A stretch of 56,508 bases of DNA. It comes from Streptococcus oralis. GTDB lineage: Bacteria > Bacillota > Bacilli > Lactobacillales > Streptococcaceae. This document shows, one piece after another, positions 32,998 through 44,873 of the stretch. How positions within the stretch are numbered: the stretch's first letter is position 1; every line of letters begins with the position of its first letter. Under the pieces are notes generated by a model. That model did not search any database, was not told where the DNA came from, and saw nothing but the letters and a program-made list of their open reading frames with translations. The position numbers were made by a program, and so were the translations under genes. Where the stretch lies: positions 604,387-660,894 of the forward strand of contig NZ_KQ970759.1 of NCBI RefSeq assembly GCF_001579175.1, written 5' to 3'.

Positions 32998-33531
32998 TTA
33001 CTCAACTATCAGTTCCTGGTCTTTCAAAGTCAACTTCGAGTTTTCTGTCAATTCTGTTTGTTCAAAAGTGTAAATCGTCTCACCCTTTGTATCAATCATG
33101 TACCAGGCTTGGTCTTTACGGACAACCAGGGCAAGCTCCGTACTATTTGTGTCCTCGTTTTTGACAGACAAAGGAAAGGCCTTGTCCACACCTTCCAGAG
33201 CTACTTTCTCACCAGTTTTTAATTCTACTAGGTAGTGCACGCCATCCTTTGTACCAAAACTGTAGTCCCCATTAATCTTTGTGTGGCTATCGTAGTCTTT
33301 CATTAGAATGGAAGTTTTATCTAAACCATCAAATGCCTTTTTAAAGTGTTCTTTCTGCTCTTCAGCTTTCTTTTGATCTTGAGACTGAACCGTCTCTTGC
33401 ACAGCAGCAATCCGTTCCAGGTTTTGCTTTTTCGCTTGTCTTGCCTGATGGATCAAGATCGTACGTATCAAGAAAGAACTAGACAAGACGATACCAATCA
33501 GCATAGCAATAATATTTTTTTTCTTCTTCAT
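32998..33531 (-). CDS. Membrane-anchored extracellular protein of unknown function
   Basis: The 177-residue protein has one N-terminal helix (about 7-27) after a Lys-rich start, giving a signal-anchor. A Gln/Lys/Glu-rich, probably coiled stretch follows (about 30-72), then a beta-rich domain (DYSFGTKDGVHYLVELKTG). I do not recognise the family; similar unnamed proteins lie near spuA in pneumococcus, from memory. AAGGAG precedes the ATG by 6 nt. It ends in the gap shared with spuA. Confidence 0.8.
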   Translation of the reverse strand: MKKKKNIIAMLIGIVLSSSFLIRTILIHQARQAKKQNLERIAAVQETVQSQDQKKAEEQKEHFKKAFDGLDKTSILMKDYDSHTKINGDYSFGTKDGVHYLVELKTGEKVALEGVDKAFPLSVKNEDTNSTELALVVRKDQAWYMIDTKGETIYTFEQTELTENSKLTLKDQELIVE

Positions 33532-33571
33532 TTTTTCTCCTTAGAGTATACAATATAGGAGTGAGAAAATG

Positions 33572-34183
33572 CTATTTTATCTGTTTTTTTAAAACAATAT
33601 AACTTGTAATCAAAATCACAAATAGAACTAATATAAAATTCAAAGTGTGAAATATTCCTATAGGATATGGCGCAACCCACCCCTGTTTGAAAATCAACAA
33701 TGAAATAAAACCAGTAGCCATAGAAGTAGGCATAAAAGCAATTCCAATTATATTAAGCCAATTCACATAAAACGGTGCTTTTTCTTCTGATAATATTCTT
33801 GCGATAAAATATCCAACAATTCCTACCACTTGAATAATTATTGCCCCCAAAATAGCTTCCATTGTTTGTTTTTCATACCATTCAGCAAATGCACAAAACA
33901 GTCCAATAGCAATAAAAGCTGTTGATGAGATATAAAGTACCTTGCTCGCAAATTCTCTATTTTTTTGTTCTTTATCTACTACCGGTTCAATTCCTTTTAA
34001 AATATAATCTGTAGTAACACCAAAATAATCACTCATTATAATTACTTTTTCTAACTCAGGTGTACTTTGTTCACTTTCCCATTTTGAAACAGCTTGTCTT
34101 GAAACACCTACCTTATCAGCAAGTTCTTCTTGTGATATTCCTTTAGTTTTTCTTAAATATTGTATTCTGTCTGCCATGTTCAT
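33572..34183 (-). CDS. XRE family regulator with C-terminal membrane domain
   Basis: The 203-residue protein has an N-terminal HTH (about residues 5-60; VSRQAVSKWESEQSTPELEK) followed by about four membrane helices. Such membrane-tied regulators are common in Firmicutes, but their signals are mostly unknown. I start at MNMADRIQY (34183), where AAAGGAG lies 9 nt upstream; an in-frame start ten codons earlier has no SD. It stands alone, upstream of the 33.0-kb gene and downstream of glmS. Confidence 0.88.
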   Translation of the reverse strand: MNMADRIQYLRKTKGISQEELADKVGVSRQAVSKWESEQSTPELEKVIIMSDYFGVTTDYILKGIEPVVDKEQKNREFASKVLYISSTAFIAIGLFCAFAEWYEKQTMEAILGAIIIQVVGIVGYFIARILSEEKAPFYVNWLNIIGIAFMPTSMATGFISLLIFKQGWVAPYPIGIFHTLNFILVLFVILITSYIVLKKQIK

Positions 34184-34368
34184 TTGACAACACTCCTTTC
34201 TTTTATGATACAATCATAACAATTTCGTTGGTTGCATAGCCACCATTAAAATATAGAAATATGTCAACTTGCAGTTGCAAATGTGTTTTTCAATACAAAT
34301 CCCTATAAATTCCGATTTGTTATATAGTTACATTATACCCTACTTATGGCAAACTAGACTCTTTTAGC

Positions 34369-36177
34369 TTATTCTACTGTTACCGACTTGGCAAGGTTAC
34401 GTGGTTTGTCCACATCAAGGCCACGGTGGAGTGTTGCAAAGTAAGCGACCAATTGAGTTGGTACAACCATTGAGATTGGCGAGAGGTAAGGGTGTACGGT
34501 CGTCAGAACGATATCGTCTGTCTCTTTAGCAACATTTTCTTCTGCAATAGTGAGAACCTTAGCACCACGGGCTGCGACCTCTTGGATATTTCCACGAGTG
34601 TGGTTAGCAAGGACTGGATCTGACAAGAGGGCCAAGACAGGTGTTCCTTCTTCAATCAAGGCAATAGTTCCATGCTTGAGCTCTCCTGCCGCAAAACCTT
34701 CACACTGGATGTAAGAAATCTCTTTGAGCTTAAGACTGGCTTCCATGGCTACATAGTAGTCTTGCCCACGTCCAATGTAAAAGGCGTTGCGAGTGGTTTC
34801 AAGAAGGTCACGAACTTTAGCATCAATGGTTTCTTTCTCAGAAAGGGTTGATTCGATAGACTGAGCCACGATAGACAACTCGTGAACCAGGTCAAAAGCT
34901 TGGGCTTTGGCATTGCCATTTGCTTCTCCGACAGCTTTTGCAAGGAAGGCAAGTGCTGCGATTTGCGCTGTATAGGCCTTTGTTGATGCTACGGCAATTT
35001 CAGGACCCGCGTGAAGGAGCATGGTATGGTTGGCTTCACGAGAAAGGGTGGAACCTGGGACGTTGGTCACTGTCAAGCTTGGAATGCCCATTTCATTAGC
35101 CTTGACCAAAACCTGACGACTATCCGCTGTTTCACCAGACTGACTGATAAAGATGAAGAGTGGTTTCTGGCTGAGAAGTGGCATACCATAGCCCCACTCA
35201 GAAGAGATTCCAAGTTCAACTGGTGTATCCGTCAATTCTTCCAGCATCTTCTTAGAAGCAAATCCTGCGTGGTAAGATGTCCCAGCTGCAAGGATGTAGA
35301 TACGGTCTGCGTCTTGAACAGCCTGGATGATAGCTGGGTCAACCACTACTTGACCTGTCTCATCTGTGTATGCTTGGATGAGTTTACGCATAACAGTTGG
35401 CTGCTCATCGATTTCCTTGAGCATGTAGTAAGGATAAGTTCCCTTACCGATATCCGACAAGTCTAGCTCAGCAGTGTAGCTAGCACGCTCACGGCGATTG
35501 CCATCATAGTCTTGCACTTCGACACTATCAGCCTTGACAATCACCAACTCTTGGTCATGAATTTCCATGTATTGGTTGGTCTCACGAATCATTGCCATAG
35601 CATCCGAGCAGACCATGTTATAGCCTTCCCCAAGACCAATCAAGAGTGGTGATTTATTTTTCGCTACATAGATAACATCTGGATTTTCAGAGTCAACCAA
35701 GGCAAAGGCATAAGAACCACGGATGATATGAAGAGCTTTTTTGAAGGCTTCAAGAACTGAGAAACCAGCTTCTTCTGCAAATTTTCCAATCAAGTGAACG
35801 GCGATTTCCGTATCTGTTTGCCCCTTGAAGTGGTGACCTGCAATATATTCTTCCTTGATTTCAAGGTAGTTTTCAATCACTCCATTGTGCACCAAGACAA
35901 AACGTCCAGTCTCAGAGCGATGTGGGTGAGCGTTGTCCTCAGTTGGTTTTCCATGAGTCGCCCAACGCGTATGTCCGATACCAGTTGTTCCCTCAACACC
36001 AGCTGTCTTAGCAGACAATTCTGCTATACGACCGACAGCCTTAACTAGATGATTTTCAGCACCACCTAGGACAAAAATCCCCGCAGAATCATAACCACGG
36101 TATTCGAGCTTTTCAAGCCCTTGAATCAAAATATCAGTTGCATTTGTGTTTCCAACAACACCAACAATTCCACACAT
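34369..36177 (-). CDS. glmS: Glutamine-fructose-6-phosphate aminotransferase
   Basis: GlmS (602 residues) makes glucosamine-6-phosphate for peptidoglycan. After removal of Met the N-terminal Cys of [10 protein letters not shown] is the glutaminase nucleophile. Two SIS sugar-isomerase domains follow ([14 protein letters not shown] and [11 protein letters not shown]), and the C-terminus ends [12 protein letters not shown] as in all members. An SD AAGGAG lies upstream, though distant. The promoter TTGACA-17-TATACT leads a leader of about 75 nt. No glmS ribozyme is apparent, as expected for streptococci. Confidence 0.98.
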   Translation of the reverse strand: MCGIVGVVGNTNATDILIQGLEKLEYRGYDSAGIFVLGGAENHLVKAVGRIAELSAKTAGVEGTTGIGHTRWATHGKPTEDNAHPHRSETGRFVLVHNGVIENYLEIKEEYIAGHHFKGQTDTEIAVHLIGKFAEEAGFSVLEAFKKALHIIRGSYAFALVDSENPDVIYVAKNKSPLLIGLGEGYNMVCSDAMAMIRETNQYMEIHDQELVIVKADSVEVQDYDGNRRERASYTAELDLSDIGKGTYPYYMLKEIDEQPTVMRKLIQAYTDETGQVVVDPAIIQAVQDADRIYILAAGTSYHAGFASKKMLEELTDTPVELGISSEWGYGMPLLSQKPLFIFISQSGETADSRQVLVKANEMGIPSLTVTNVPGSTLSREANHTMLLHAGPEIAVASTKAYTAQIAALAFLAKAVGEANGNAKAQAFDLVHELSIVAQSIESTLSEKETIDAKVRDLLETTRNAFYIGRGQDYYVAMEASLKLKEISYIQCEGFAAGELKHGTIALIEEGTPVLALLSDPVLANHTRGNIQEVAARGAKVLTIAEENVAKETDDIVLTTVHPYLSPISMVVPTQLVAYFATLHRGLDVDKPRNLAKSVTVE

Positions 36178-36257
36178 AGTATATACGACACAGACTAACT
36201 GTGCTTTCTCCTTAAATTGGTATAGTCTGATTTCCCTTTTACGGAATCAGCAAAGAC

Positions 36258-36286
36258 AGTATATACTTGTTTTTCTCACTTGTCAA
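36258..36286 (-). promoter_or_regulatory. glmS promoter
   Basis: TTGACA (36286-36281), 17 bp, TATACT (36263-36258) on the minus strand. Downstream, the leader can fold CTGATTCC with GGGAAATCAG. GTATATACT appears at the -10 and again next to the start codon. Confidence 0.75.
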
Positions 36287-36397
36287 GGATAAAAATTGGT
36301 ATAGCTTTTATAGGGTTCCTGAAATTGAGATTTCACCTAATAGCTGACAAGGCAGATGCTTTACTTATAGTCGTAAGAGGAGGGGGGTGCCATGTGA

Positions 36398-36640
36398 TTT
36401 TTCTTCGCACTTTTATCTTCTCTTCCCATCTTGTCTAATTTCCCCATGGGCGCCTCCTGGCTCTGCTATTACAAGGCCTTGCAGATGGGCAATGCAACTG
36501 AGGTATCTGCTGTCGATAAATTCAGTCTCGTCCTTACCCTCGTTCTAGCCTTTTTCTTCCTACAGGATGTCCTGACGTTTAAAACAATTATCGGCTGTCT
36601 CTTGATTACGATTGGGAGCTTGGTGATGATCTTAGAATAA
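36398..36640 (+). pseudogene. 3' remnant of an EamA-type drug/metabolite transporter
   Basis: The frame reads FFFALLSSLPILSNF, then PMGASWLCYYKALQMGNATE and two more hydrophobic helices ending IIGCLLITIGSLVMILE. This is the last third of a DMT/EamA (RhaT-like) transporter. A TGA stands directly upstream (36395), and no first half exists on this strand. It has no convincing start signal and is most likely dead. Confidence 0.75.
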
Positions 36641-36672
36641 AAAGTGAGATGAAGATCATCTCACTTTTTATT
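36636..36672. terminator. Bidirectional terminator
   Basis: AATAAAAAGTGAGATGA (36636-36652) pairs perfectly with 36656-36672 around an AGA loop. T-runs are available both ways. It closes the GH1 gene (minus) and overlaps the stop of the transporter remnant (plus). Confidence 0.88.
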
Positions 36673-36673
36673 C

Positions 36674-38053
36674 TTAAAATCCATTATTGTCACTAAGCTC
36701 TTTGAACCAGTGACCCGATTTCTTCAGGCGACGTTCCTGCGTTTCCAAATCAAGCTCAACCAAACCATAGCGGTTCTTGTAGCTATTGAGCCATGACCAG
36801 CAATCGATAAAGGTCCAAATCAAGTAGCCCTTACAGTTAGCACCGTCTTCAATGGCGCGATGAAGCTCAGCAAGATGCCCTTTGACAAAGTCAATACGAT
36901 AGTCGTCCTGAATCATGCCATTCTCACGGAATTTATCTTCACCTTCAACCCCCATGCCATTCTCTGTCAGCATCCACTCGATATTGCCATAGTTTTCCTT
37001 GATGTTTTGGGCGATATGGTAAATCCCTTGCTCGTAGATTTCCCAACCACGGTGGGGATTAATTTTACGGCCTGGCATGACATAAGGCTCATAGAAATGC
37101 TCTGGCAAGAGGGGACTGTCAGGATGTTTAGCAAAACGTGGGGCCATGACGCGCAGAGGCTGGTAGTAGTTGACTCCAAGGAAGTCTACTGTATGTTCAC
37201 GGATCAATTCCAACTCTTCTGCTGTAGAATCTGGCAGCAAATCATGCTCAGCTAAAATTTCCACTAATTCTTCTGGATAAGTTCCCAAGACAGATGGATC
37301 TAGGAAAGACTGGGCTTGAAAGAGATCCGCAATACGAGCGGCTTTCACATCCGCAGGATGTTGGCTACGTGGGTAGGCTGGTGTCAAGTTGAGGACAATC
37401 CCAATCTTAGAATCAGGCAGAACCTCATGACAAGCCTTCACCGCAAGACTACTAGCCAGTTGAGTGTTATAAGCTACCTGAACCGCTGCTTTAGCATCTA
37501 CCTTATGAGGATAATGGGCATCATAGAAATAGCCAAACTCCACAGGAACAATCGGCTCATTGAAGGTAATCCACTGGTCCACCAAGTCACCGTAAGTCTC
37601 AAAACAGAAACGCGCATAGTCTTCGTAAGCCTTAATGGTTGCCTTGTTTTCCCAACCATCCCCATCTTCCTGCAGGGCAAAAGGCAGGTCAAAGTGATAG
37701 AGATTGACTAAGAGACGAATGCCCTTGGCCTTAATGGCTTCAAAGACCTGACGGTAGAAAGCCACACCTTGAGGATTGACTTTTCCACGACCTTGCGGGA
37801 AAATACGAGACCACTGGATAGAAGTACGAAAGGCTGTGTGACCAGTTTCTAGCAAGAGTTCGATATCTTTTTCCCAGTTTTCGTAAAAAGTCGATGTTTT
37901 GTCAGGTCCAATTCCATTATAGTAACGATTTGGCTCTACTTGGAACCAATAATCCCAGAGATTGTCTCCCTTTCCGTCACCAGGTACACGACCTTCTGTC
38001 TGTGGTCCAGAAGTAGAGGAACCCCAGACAAAATCCTTTGGAAATTTTAACAT
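36674..38053 (-). CDS. Glycoside hydrolase family 1 (beta-glucosidase / 6-phospho-beta-glucosidase type)
   Basis: The 459-residue protein has the GH1 start FPKDFVWGSSTSGPQTEG, the acid/base motif TFNEPIV and the nucleophile motif LTENGMG near residue 360. The usual family length is 450-480. GH1 enzymes cleave beta-linked glucosides or galactosides, phosphorylated or not. No PTS gene is nearby, so the substrate is unclear. I start at MLKFPKDF (38053) with AGAGG upstream; 19 extra codons upstream are not family-like. It follows proS with a terminator between. Confidence 0.93.
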   Translation of the reverse strand: MLKFPKDFVWGSSTSGPQTEGRVPGDGKGDNLWDYWFQVEPNRYYNGIGPDKTSTFYENWEKDIELLLETGHTAFRTSIQWSRIFPQGRGKVNPQGVAFYRQVFEAIKAKGIRLLVNLYHFDLPFALQEDGDGWENKATIKAYEDYARFCFETYGDLVDQWITFNEPIVPVEFGYFYDAHYPHKVDAKAAVQVAYNTQLASSLAVKACHEVLPDSKIGIVLNLTPAYPRSQHPADVKAARIADLFQAQSFLDPSVLGTYPEELVEILAEHDLLPDSTAEELELIREHTVDFLGVNYYQPLRVMAPRFAKHPDSPLLPEHFYEPYVMPGRKINPHRGWEIYEQGIYHIAQNIKENYGNIEWMLTENGMGVEGEDKFRENGMIQDDYRIDFVKGHLAELHRAIEDGANCKGYLIWTFIDCWSWLNSYKNRYGLVELDLETQERRLKKSGHWFKELSDNNGF

Positions 38054-38102
38054 ACTTATACCTCTTAACTTGATGATGTATTCTTCACTCTCATTATATA
38101 GA

Positions 38103-38143
38103 AAAAACAAGGTAAAAACTAGTTACATTTTTGCCTTGTTTTT
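38103..38143 (-). terminator. Terminator after proS
   Basis: AAAAACAAGGTAAAAA (38103-38118) mirrors TTTTTGCCTTGTTTTT (38128-38143) with one G-U pair, about 17 bp past the proS stop; the minus-strand RNA ends in UUUUUUC. Confidence 0.8.
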
Positions 38144-38159
38144 CTTCTGATTATAGTTT

Positions 38160-40025
<1,866 letters not shown>

Positions 40026-40029
40026 TTAT

Positions 40030-41286
40030 CTAAAAAAAGAGTCGCATAATGTCATTCCAGGTCACAGCTAGCATCAAGACAACCATGATAACTACACCAG
40101 CCATGGTGACATAGGTTTCAATTTCTTGTTTAAGGGGTTTACGGCGGATAGCCTCTAGGATATTGAGCACAATCTTTCCACCATCCAAAGCCGGGATCGG
40201 AATCAAATTAAAAATCCCGATATTGATGGAAATCATGGCTAGGAAGTAGAGGACATTCTCAATTCCATTTTTAGCAGCATCGCTACTTGCCTTAAAAATG
40301 GCAACGGGACCACCGAGTTTGTTCAAATCTGGATGGAAAATCAAGTTTTTCAGAGCCGAAAGGATACGGAGTCCTGAGTCAGCAGCTGTCGTAAATCCAC
40401 CAATAAACATGGATAGAAAGTCTGACTTGACCCCCGGTTGAACTCCGAGAATATAACGTCCTTGATTTTCTTCTGGAGTCACAGTGACTTGTTTTTCGCT
40501 ACCATTTTCAGAAATAGTCACATCCAAGGTCGGGGCAGTCTTATCCTTGGTATCTGCTTCCACAGCCTGAATCAAATCCTGCCAATTCTTAACTTCGTGG
40601 GAGCCGACCTTGGTGATTTGAGCTGTCTCAGCTATACCCACCTTAGCCAAAGCTCCCTCAGGCATGACATGAAAGAGATTGGTTTGAGTGTCTCTAACAC
40701 CACCCTGCAAAAAGATCAGGATCCAAAAAACAACAACACCTAAGATAAAGTTATTCATAGGACCTGCAAAGTTGGTGATGAGCTTACCCCAGATAGAAGC
40801 ATTTTGGTACTGTACATCCAGAGGGGCAATGCGTACTTCGGTTCCATCTGCCTCAACAACTGTTGCATCGTGATCCACTGCAAAGGTCTTTTCTTCTTCC
40901 AAGACCAAGCCCTTGATAAAGAGCTTGTCTTCAAAGTCAAACTGGGTTACCTGCATAGGGAGAGCTGTTTGATCCAGTTTCTTCCCTGAGAGGTTGATCC
41001 GTTTGACCTTACCATCTTCGGCAAGTGTTAAACTGACCGGGGTTCCTGTCTTGATCTCCGTCGCATCATCACCCCAACCAGCCATACGAACATACCCTCC
41101 TAAAGGAAGTATCCGAATGGTATAAGCAGTTCCGTCCTTACCGATATGGGCAAAAATCTTGGGGCCCATACCAATAGCAAACTCACGGACTAAAATGCCT
41201 GATTTCTTAGCAAAATAAAAATGTCCAAACTCATGCACCACCACGATAATCCCAAAAACCAGGATAAAGGTTAGCAATCCAATCAT
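40030..41286 (-). CDS. rseP: Site-2 protease RseP/Eep
   Basis: The 418-residue intramembrane zinc protease has HEFGH at residues 18-22 in the first helix, a PDZ domain in the middle (about 175-275) and the conserved [11 protein letters not shown] motif near residue 360. In streptococci Eep cuts lipoprotein signal peptides and pheromone precursors. It lies 15 bp after cdsA and 16 bp before proS. All metal-binding residues are present. Confidence 0.96.
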   Translation of the reverse strand: MIGLLTFILVFGIIVVVHEFGHFYFAKKSGILVREFAIGMGPKIFAHIGKDGTAYTIRILPLGGYVRMAGWGDDATEIKTGTPVSLTLAEDGKVKRINLSGKKLDQTALPMQVTQFDFEDKLFIKGLVLEEEKTFAVDHDATVVEADGTEVRIAPLDVQYQNASIWGKLITNFAGPMNNFILGVVVFWILIFLQGGVRDTQTNLFHVMPEGALAKVGIAETAQITKVGSHEVKNWQDLIQAVEADTKDKTAPTLDVTISENGSEKQVTVTPEENQGRYILGVQPGVKSDFLSMFIGGFTTAADSGLRILSALKNLIFHPDLNKLGGPVAIFKASSDAAKNGIENVLYFLAMISINIGIFNLIPIPALDGGKIVLNILEAIRRKPLKQEIETYVTMAGVVIMVVLMLAVTWNDIMRLFF

Positions 41287-41301
41287 TCAATATTCCTTTC
41301 T

Positions 41302-42105
41302 TTAGAAGAGACCAAACAAGTGCATGATAGGAAAGACGACTAGCATACTGTCAAAACGATCCAACACACCACCATGACCCGGGATAAATTTCCCTGAATC
41401 CTTGACACCAAAATGGCGTTTCATAGCACTCTCAATCAAGTCACCAAACTGACCTGCCACACTGAAGAAGACGGCAAAGAGGCTCATTCTATAAATTCCA
41501 TAAGGGAGAGCAACTGTGCTATCTACAAGCATGAAGATTGCTGTTACCAGTACCGCACCTAGAATACCACCGATAAAGCCCTCAATGCTCTTATTGGGAG
41601 AAACTGTCGGAGCCAACTTATGCTTACCAAAATTCATCCCTATCAGGTAAGCTGCGCTATCTGTCGCCCAGACGATAAAGAGGGCCAGAAGCACCTTGTC
41701 AAAACCTGCCACCCGAGCATCTAGTAAGGCGTTAAAACCAAAACCAACATAAAAACTCATCGCTATCGGGAAAACGGCATCTTCAATCGTATAGCTTTTA
41801 CTGAAAACGGTGGTCCCTAGCATAATCGTAATTAAAACGCTGTAGGCAACCACATTCCCATCAACTGGCAAAAAAGTTAGGTAATTTTCTAATGGGATTG
41901 TGAGAGCAAAGGTCGCAAAGAGGGTCAAGGCACCCTCGATGGTCATGGTCTTTAGCCCCTTCATGTGTAAGAGTTCATAAACAGCTAGCATGGCTAACAA
42001 ACCAATGCCTATCTGTAACAAGAGTCCTCCCACAAACAAGACTGGAAGGAAAATGGCCAGGGCCAATACTGCAAACAATGTTCTCTTTTGTAAATCCTTG
42101 GTCAT
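41302..42105 (-). CDS. cdsA: Phosphatidate cytidylyltransferase
   Basis: CdsA (267 residues, about eight membrane helices) makes CDP-diacylglycerol from phosphatidate and CTP for membrane lipid synthesis. The C-terminal signature SAMKRHFGVKDSGKFIPGHG followed by GVLDRFDS is intact. It lies 8 bp after uppS and just before rseP. Confidence 0.97.
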   Translation of the reverse strand: MTKDLQKRTLFAVLALAIFLPVLFVGGLLLQIGIGLLAMLAVYELLHMKGLKTMTIEGALTLFATFALTIPLENYLTFLPVDGNVVAYSVLITIMLGTTVFSKSYTIEDAVFPIAMSFYVGFGFNALLDARVAGFDKVLLALFIVWATDSAAYLIGMNFGKHKLAPTVSPNKSIEGFIGGILGAVLVTAIFMLVDSTVALPYGIYRMSLFAVFFSVAGQFGDLIESAMKRHFGVKDSGKFIPGHGGVLDRFDSMLVVFPIMHLFGLF

Positions 42106-42113
42106 ATCTTCTC

Positions 42114-42872
42114 CTAAACTCCTCCAAATCGGCGATTACGATGATTAAAGGCAACAATAGCTTCCTGCAGGGCGACCTCATCAAAATCAGGCCACAAGGT
42201 ATCCGTAAAATAAAGCTCGCTATAGGCTGCTTGCCACGGCAAGAAATTACTTAAACGCAACTCACCACTTGTACGGATAATCAAATCTGGATCTCGCAAA
42301 TCCTTTGGCAGGTGTTGCGTGAAAAGGTAATCCCCAATCATATCTTCTGTGATATCGCCAGGATTGATTTTGGCATCTAGAACTTCCTGAGCCAAGCTCT
42401 TAAGAGCCTGCGTGATTTCAGCACGACCACCATAATTAAGGGCAAAATTGAGAATCAAACCCGTATTGTTCTTGGTCAACTCCTCTGCTTTTTTCAAAGC
42501 TTCAAAAGTCGGCTTAGGCAGACGGTCTGTTTCCCCAATCATCTGAATCTTAACATTATTTGCATGTAATTCCGGGACGTAGTTGTCATAAAACTCGACT
42601 GGTAAGTTCATGATAAACTTGACTTCTTGATCTGGGCGCGTCCAGTTTTCCGTTGAAAAGGCATAAACCGTGATGACCTTGACTCCCATCTTGTTAGCTG
42701 CCTTGGTCACCTTTTGGAGGGCTTCCATCCCTGCCTTATGGCCAAAAACCCGTGGTTGCATCCGTTTTTTAGCCCAGCGGCCATTCCCATCCATGATGAT
42801 GCCAATATGAGCAGGAACCTGTGTTGGAACCTCAACTTCTACAGCTTTATCTTTCTTAAAAAATCCAAACAT
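42114..42872 (-). CDS. uppS: Undecaprenyl diphosphate synthase
   Basis: UppS (252 residues) makes the C55 lipid carrier for cell-wall synthesis. The cis-prenyltransferase motif IMDGNGRWAKKR (catalytic Asp) lies near residue 27, and the C-terminal SELYFTDTLWPDF motif is present. I start at MFGFFKKDK (42872), with AGGAA upstream; a start six codons earlier has no better signal. An extended -10 (TGGTATAAT; TATAAT at 42910-42905) lies upstream and leads the operon uppS-cdsA-rseP-proS. Confidence 0.97.
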   Translation of the reverse strand: MFGFFKKDKAVEVEVPTQVPAHIGIIMDGNGRWAKKRMQPRVFGHKAGMEALQKVTKAANKMGVKVITVYAFSTENWTRPDQEVKFIMNLPVEFYDNYVPELHANNVKIQMIGETDRLPKPTFEALKKAEELTKNNTGLILNFALNYGGRAEITQALKSLAQEVLDAKINPGDITEDMIGDYLFTQHLPKDLRDPDLIIRTSGELRLSNFLPWQAAYSELYFTDTLWPDFDEVALQEAIVAFNHRNRRFGGV

Positions 42873-42961
42873 GATCTTATTCCTATTCAAAAATCTATCG
42901 TTTCATTATACCATATTTCCCTATTTTCTTCTATTGGTAAGTTATTAGCTCTCCGTACAAA

Positions 42962-43055
42962 CAAAAAATAAGCCACCTGATTGGGCGACTTAATTTTATA
43001 GGGAGATTATTATGAAAAAGTTTTAGGAGTTTAAGTTAAGTTCCTCTTAACTTAT
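42962..43055 (-). ncRNA. csRNA gene (CiaR-dependent small RNA), copy between uppS and the nucleotidyltransferase gene
   Basis: A CiaR box (43078-43094: CTTAAG-AAAAA-TTTAAG on minus) lies 10 bp upstream of TATACT (43067-43062). The RNA of about 94 nt has a first hairpin AAGTTAAG-AGGAA-CTTAACTT, the anti-SD tract CTCCTAA, the sequence CTTTTTCATAATAATCTCCC complementary to a start region, and a terminator hairpin AAGTCGCC/GGTGGCTT with U-rich end. The CiaR box overlaps the 3' end of the neighbouring gene. From memory, this is the position of pneumococcal ccnD. Confidence 0.85.
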
Positions 43056-43061
43056 GAACCC

Positions 43062-43094
43062 AGTATACCGCCCCTAACTTAAATTTTTCTTAAG
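43062..43094 (-). promoter_or_regulatory. CiaR box and -10 of the uppS-proximal csRNA
   Basis: CTTAAG-N5-TTTAAG (43094-43078) and TATACT (43067-43062), with a 10-bp gap, the spacing used by CiaR-activated promoters that lack a -35. Confidence 0.82.
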
Positions 43095-43654
43095 TTTTTT
43101 GAGAAAGTGAGATTTTTCCATTTTTCTTGCCAATTTTTCTTGGACAATCGCTCTTGATAGAGTTTCATTCGGTCTTCATTATCTAGAAAATGAGGAGTCG
43201 GGGAAACCTGGAAGTTCATAATATCCTCTAAACCATATGGGGCAAAGAGTTCTAAAGTGGAATCTTCATTCAAGCGAAGACCTACCGCCGTACAGCGCTC
43301 GGGATACTTACTCATAGCATCACGGGAACTCGTGTAGGGCGCAGTGTGAGAACTGTGCAGATGCATGTAGACCTGATTTTTCAACTCCCATTGATATTGG
43401 GGAAAATTCTCTTTCAGCTTGCGTTCTATACCCAACGTATCTTCGTAAGAGATAGCTGGATCAAAGAAAATCACATCCACATCTGTTTCACGGTCAAAAG
43501 GAGATTTGTCTGACAAGAGATTCCAGATAAAATTTCTAACTGAACCTGCTGCCAACCAAGAGTCTTGCAAACCAAGATCACGGATGATGGTTAGAATAGC
43601 CATCATATCTGGATTTTTTCTAAAAACCTCTAGAAGATCTTGCTCATTTTTCAT
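43079..43654 (-). CDS. Nucleotidyltransferase family protein (DUF925 type)
   Basis: The 191-residue protein has the pol-beta-type nucleotidyltransferase motif GSVRN (about residue 33) with TDVDVIFFD about 23 residues later, holding the metal-binding Asp pair. Family members (PF06042) are uncharacterised. I start at [11 protein letters not shown] (43654), which overlaps the ruvB stop by 11 bp, so the two are translationally coupled. Its 3' end overlaps the CiaR box of the downstream csRNA gene. Confidence 0.9.
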   Translation of the reverse strand: MKNEQDLLEVFRKNPDMMAILTIIRDLGLQDSWLAAGSVRNFIWNLLSDKSPFDRETDVDVIFFDPAISYEDTLGIERKLKENFPQYQWELKNQVYMHLHSSHTAPYTSSRDAMSKYPERCTAVGLRLNEDSTLELFAPYGLEDIMNFQVSPTPHFLDNEDRMKLYQERLSKKNWQEKWKNLTFSKNLRKI

Positions 43655-44642
43655 TATACTCATAGCCCAAATGTTCGTAAGCCTTAGCTGTCGCAACCCG
43701 TCCTGAGCGAGTTCGCATGATAAAGCCTTTTTGGATGAGGTAGGGTTCATACATATCCTCAACCGTCTCACGCTCTTCAGCGATATTCACAGAAAGAGTT
43801 CCTAGACCGACAGGACCACCACCATACATCTCAATCATGGTACGAAGGATTTTCTGGTCCACATAGTCCAATCCTTCATGGTCTACATCCAGCATGGTCA
43901 AGGCCTTATCCGTAATGACATCATCAATCAAGCCATCGCCCATAATTTGGGCAAAGTCACGCACGCGCTTGAGGAGGCGATTAGCGATACGGGGAGTTCC
44001 TCGACTACGCAAGGCCAGCTCAGCAGCTGCCTTATGGGTGATTTCCATCTCAAAGATATCTGCCGTCCGCTCGACAATCTCTGTCAAGTCAGCATGTTCG
44101 TAATATTCCATGTGACCTGTAATCCCAAAACGGGCACGAAGAGGATTGGACAGCATCCCTGCTCGTGTCGTTGCCCCAATCAAGGTAAATGGTGGCAATT
44201 CCAGATGAACGCTGCGACTGGTTTCACCAGCACCGATCATAATATCGATATAAAAATCTTCCATGGCACTATATAAAACTTCCTCAACAGCCATGGGCAA
44301 GCGATGAATCTCGTCTATAAAGAGTACATCTCCTGGTTCCAAGTCATTCAAAATCGCTACCAAATCACCTGCTTTTTCGATAACGGGACCAGACGTCTGC
44401 TTGAGATTGACTCCCAATTCATTGGCAATGACAAAGGCCATGGTCGTTTTCCCGAGACCTGGAGGACCAAACAAAAGAACATGATCCAGCGCCTCATCAC
44501 GCATTTTTGCTGCCTCGATAAAGATTTGAAGCTGATCCTTGACCTTGTCTTGTCCGATATATTCACGTAAATATTGGGGACGGAGGGTACGCTCTACCAA
44601 CTCCTCATCACCCATGATTTCATTATCTAAAATTCTACTCAT
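43644..44642 (-). CDS. ruvB: Holliday junction branch migration helicase RuvB
   Basis: RuvB (332 residues) is an AAA+ motor that drives branch migration with RuvA. Walker A is GPPGLGKTT near residue 60, Walker [10 protein letters not shown], the arginine finger region GATTRAGML and the C-terminal winged helix (TRSGRVAT) are intact. The ATG at 44642 has no SD; a TATAAT ends 6 nt before it, so the mRNA is probably leaderless. Its promoter starts right where the csRNA terminator ends. Confidence 0.98.
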   Translation of the reverse strand: MSRILDNEIMGDEELVERTLRPQYLREYIGQDKVKDQLQIFIEAAKMRDEALDHVLLFGPPGLGKTTMAFVIANELGVNLKQTSGPVIEKAGDLVAILNDLEPGDVLFIDEIHRLPMAVEEVLYSAMEDFYIDIMIGAGETSRSVHLELPPFTLIGATTRAGMLSNPLRARFGITGHMEYYEHADLTEIVERTADIFEMEITHKAAAELALRSRGTPRIANRLLKRVRDFAQIMGDGLIDDVITDKALTMLDVDHEGLDYVDQKILRTMIEMYGGGPVGLGTLSVNIAEERETVEDMYEPYLIQKGFIMRTRSGRVATAKAYEHLGYEYNEK

Positions 44643-44648
44643 GTTCCT

Positions 44649-44677
44649 ATTATAGCAAAAATCCAGCCTACAAACAA
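44649..44677 (-). promoter_or_regulatory. ruvB promoter, probably leaderless
   Basis: TTGTTT (44677-44672), 17 bp, TATAAT (44654-44649) with an extended TGC, then AGGAAC and the ATG at 44642. The -35 overlaps the U-tract of the upstream csRNA terminator. Confidence 0.68.
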
Positions 44678-44771
44678 AAACTCCACCTGATTAGGTGGAG
44701 TTAAGGGAGATTATTATGAAAAAGAAAAGTTTAGGATTTCATTAAATAAAGTTAGGAGGTCTTTATTTAAT
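44675..44771 (-). ncRNA. csRNA gene (CiaR-dependent small RNA), copy next to ruvB
   Basis: The CiaR box lies at 44794-44810 (minus ATTAAG-TTAGC-TTTAAG), then 10 bp, then TATTAT (44783-44778). The RNA of about 97 nt folds ATTAAATAAAG with CTTTATTTAAT around the anti-SD loop ACCTCCTAA. It then shows single-stranded CTTTTTCATAATAATCTCCC and ends with CTCCACC/GGTGGAG and a U-run. The layout equals pneumococcal csRNAs, which pair with SD/start regions, for example comC. I take this as the intact ccnA/ccnB-type copy. Confidence 0.88.
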
Positions 44772-44777
44772 GATTAT

Positions 44778-44810
44778 ATAATACAAGATGAATCTTAAAG
44801 CTAACTTAAT
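44778..44810 (-). promoter_or_regulatory. CiaR box and -10 of the ruvB-proximal csRNA
   Basis: ATTAAG-N5-TTTAAG (44810-44794) then a 10-bp gap and TATTAT (44783-44778) on the minus strand. Confidence 0.82.
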
Positions 44811-44873
44811 TTTTTCTCTGATTTATCATTTTTAAAAAAAATGTTCCCAAATGGAATTTTCTTTCTTAAGCAA

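Noticed and set aside
36178-36300. Possible glmS ribozyme in the glmS leader
   Set aside because: The leader is short and shows only one small hairpin, without the ribozyme core. Streptococci are not known to use it.
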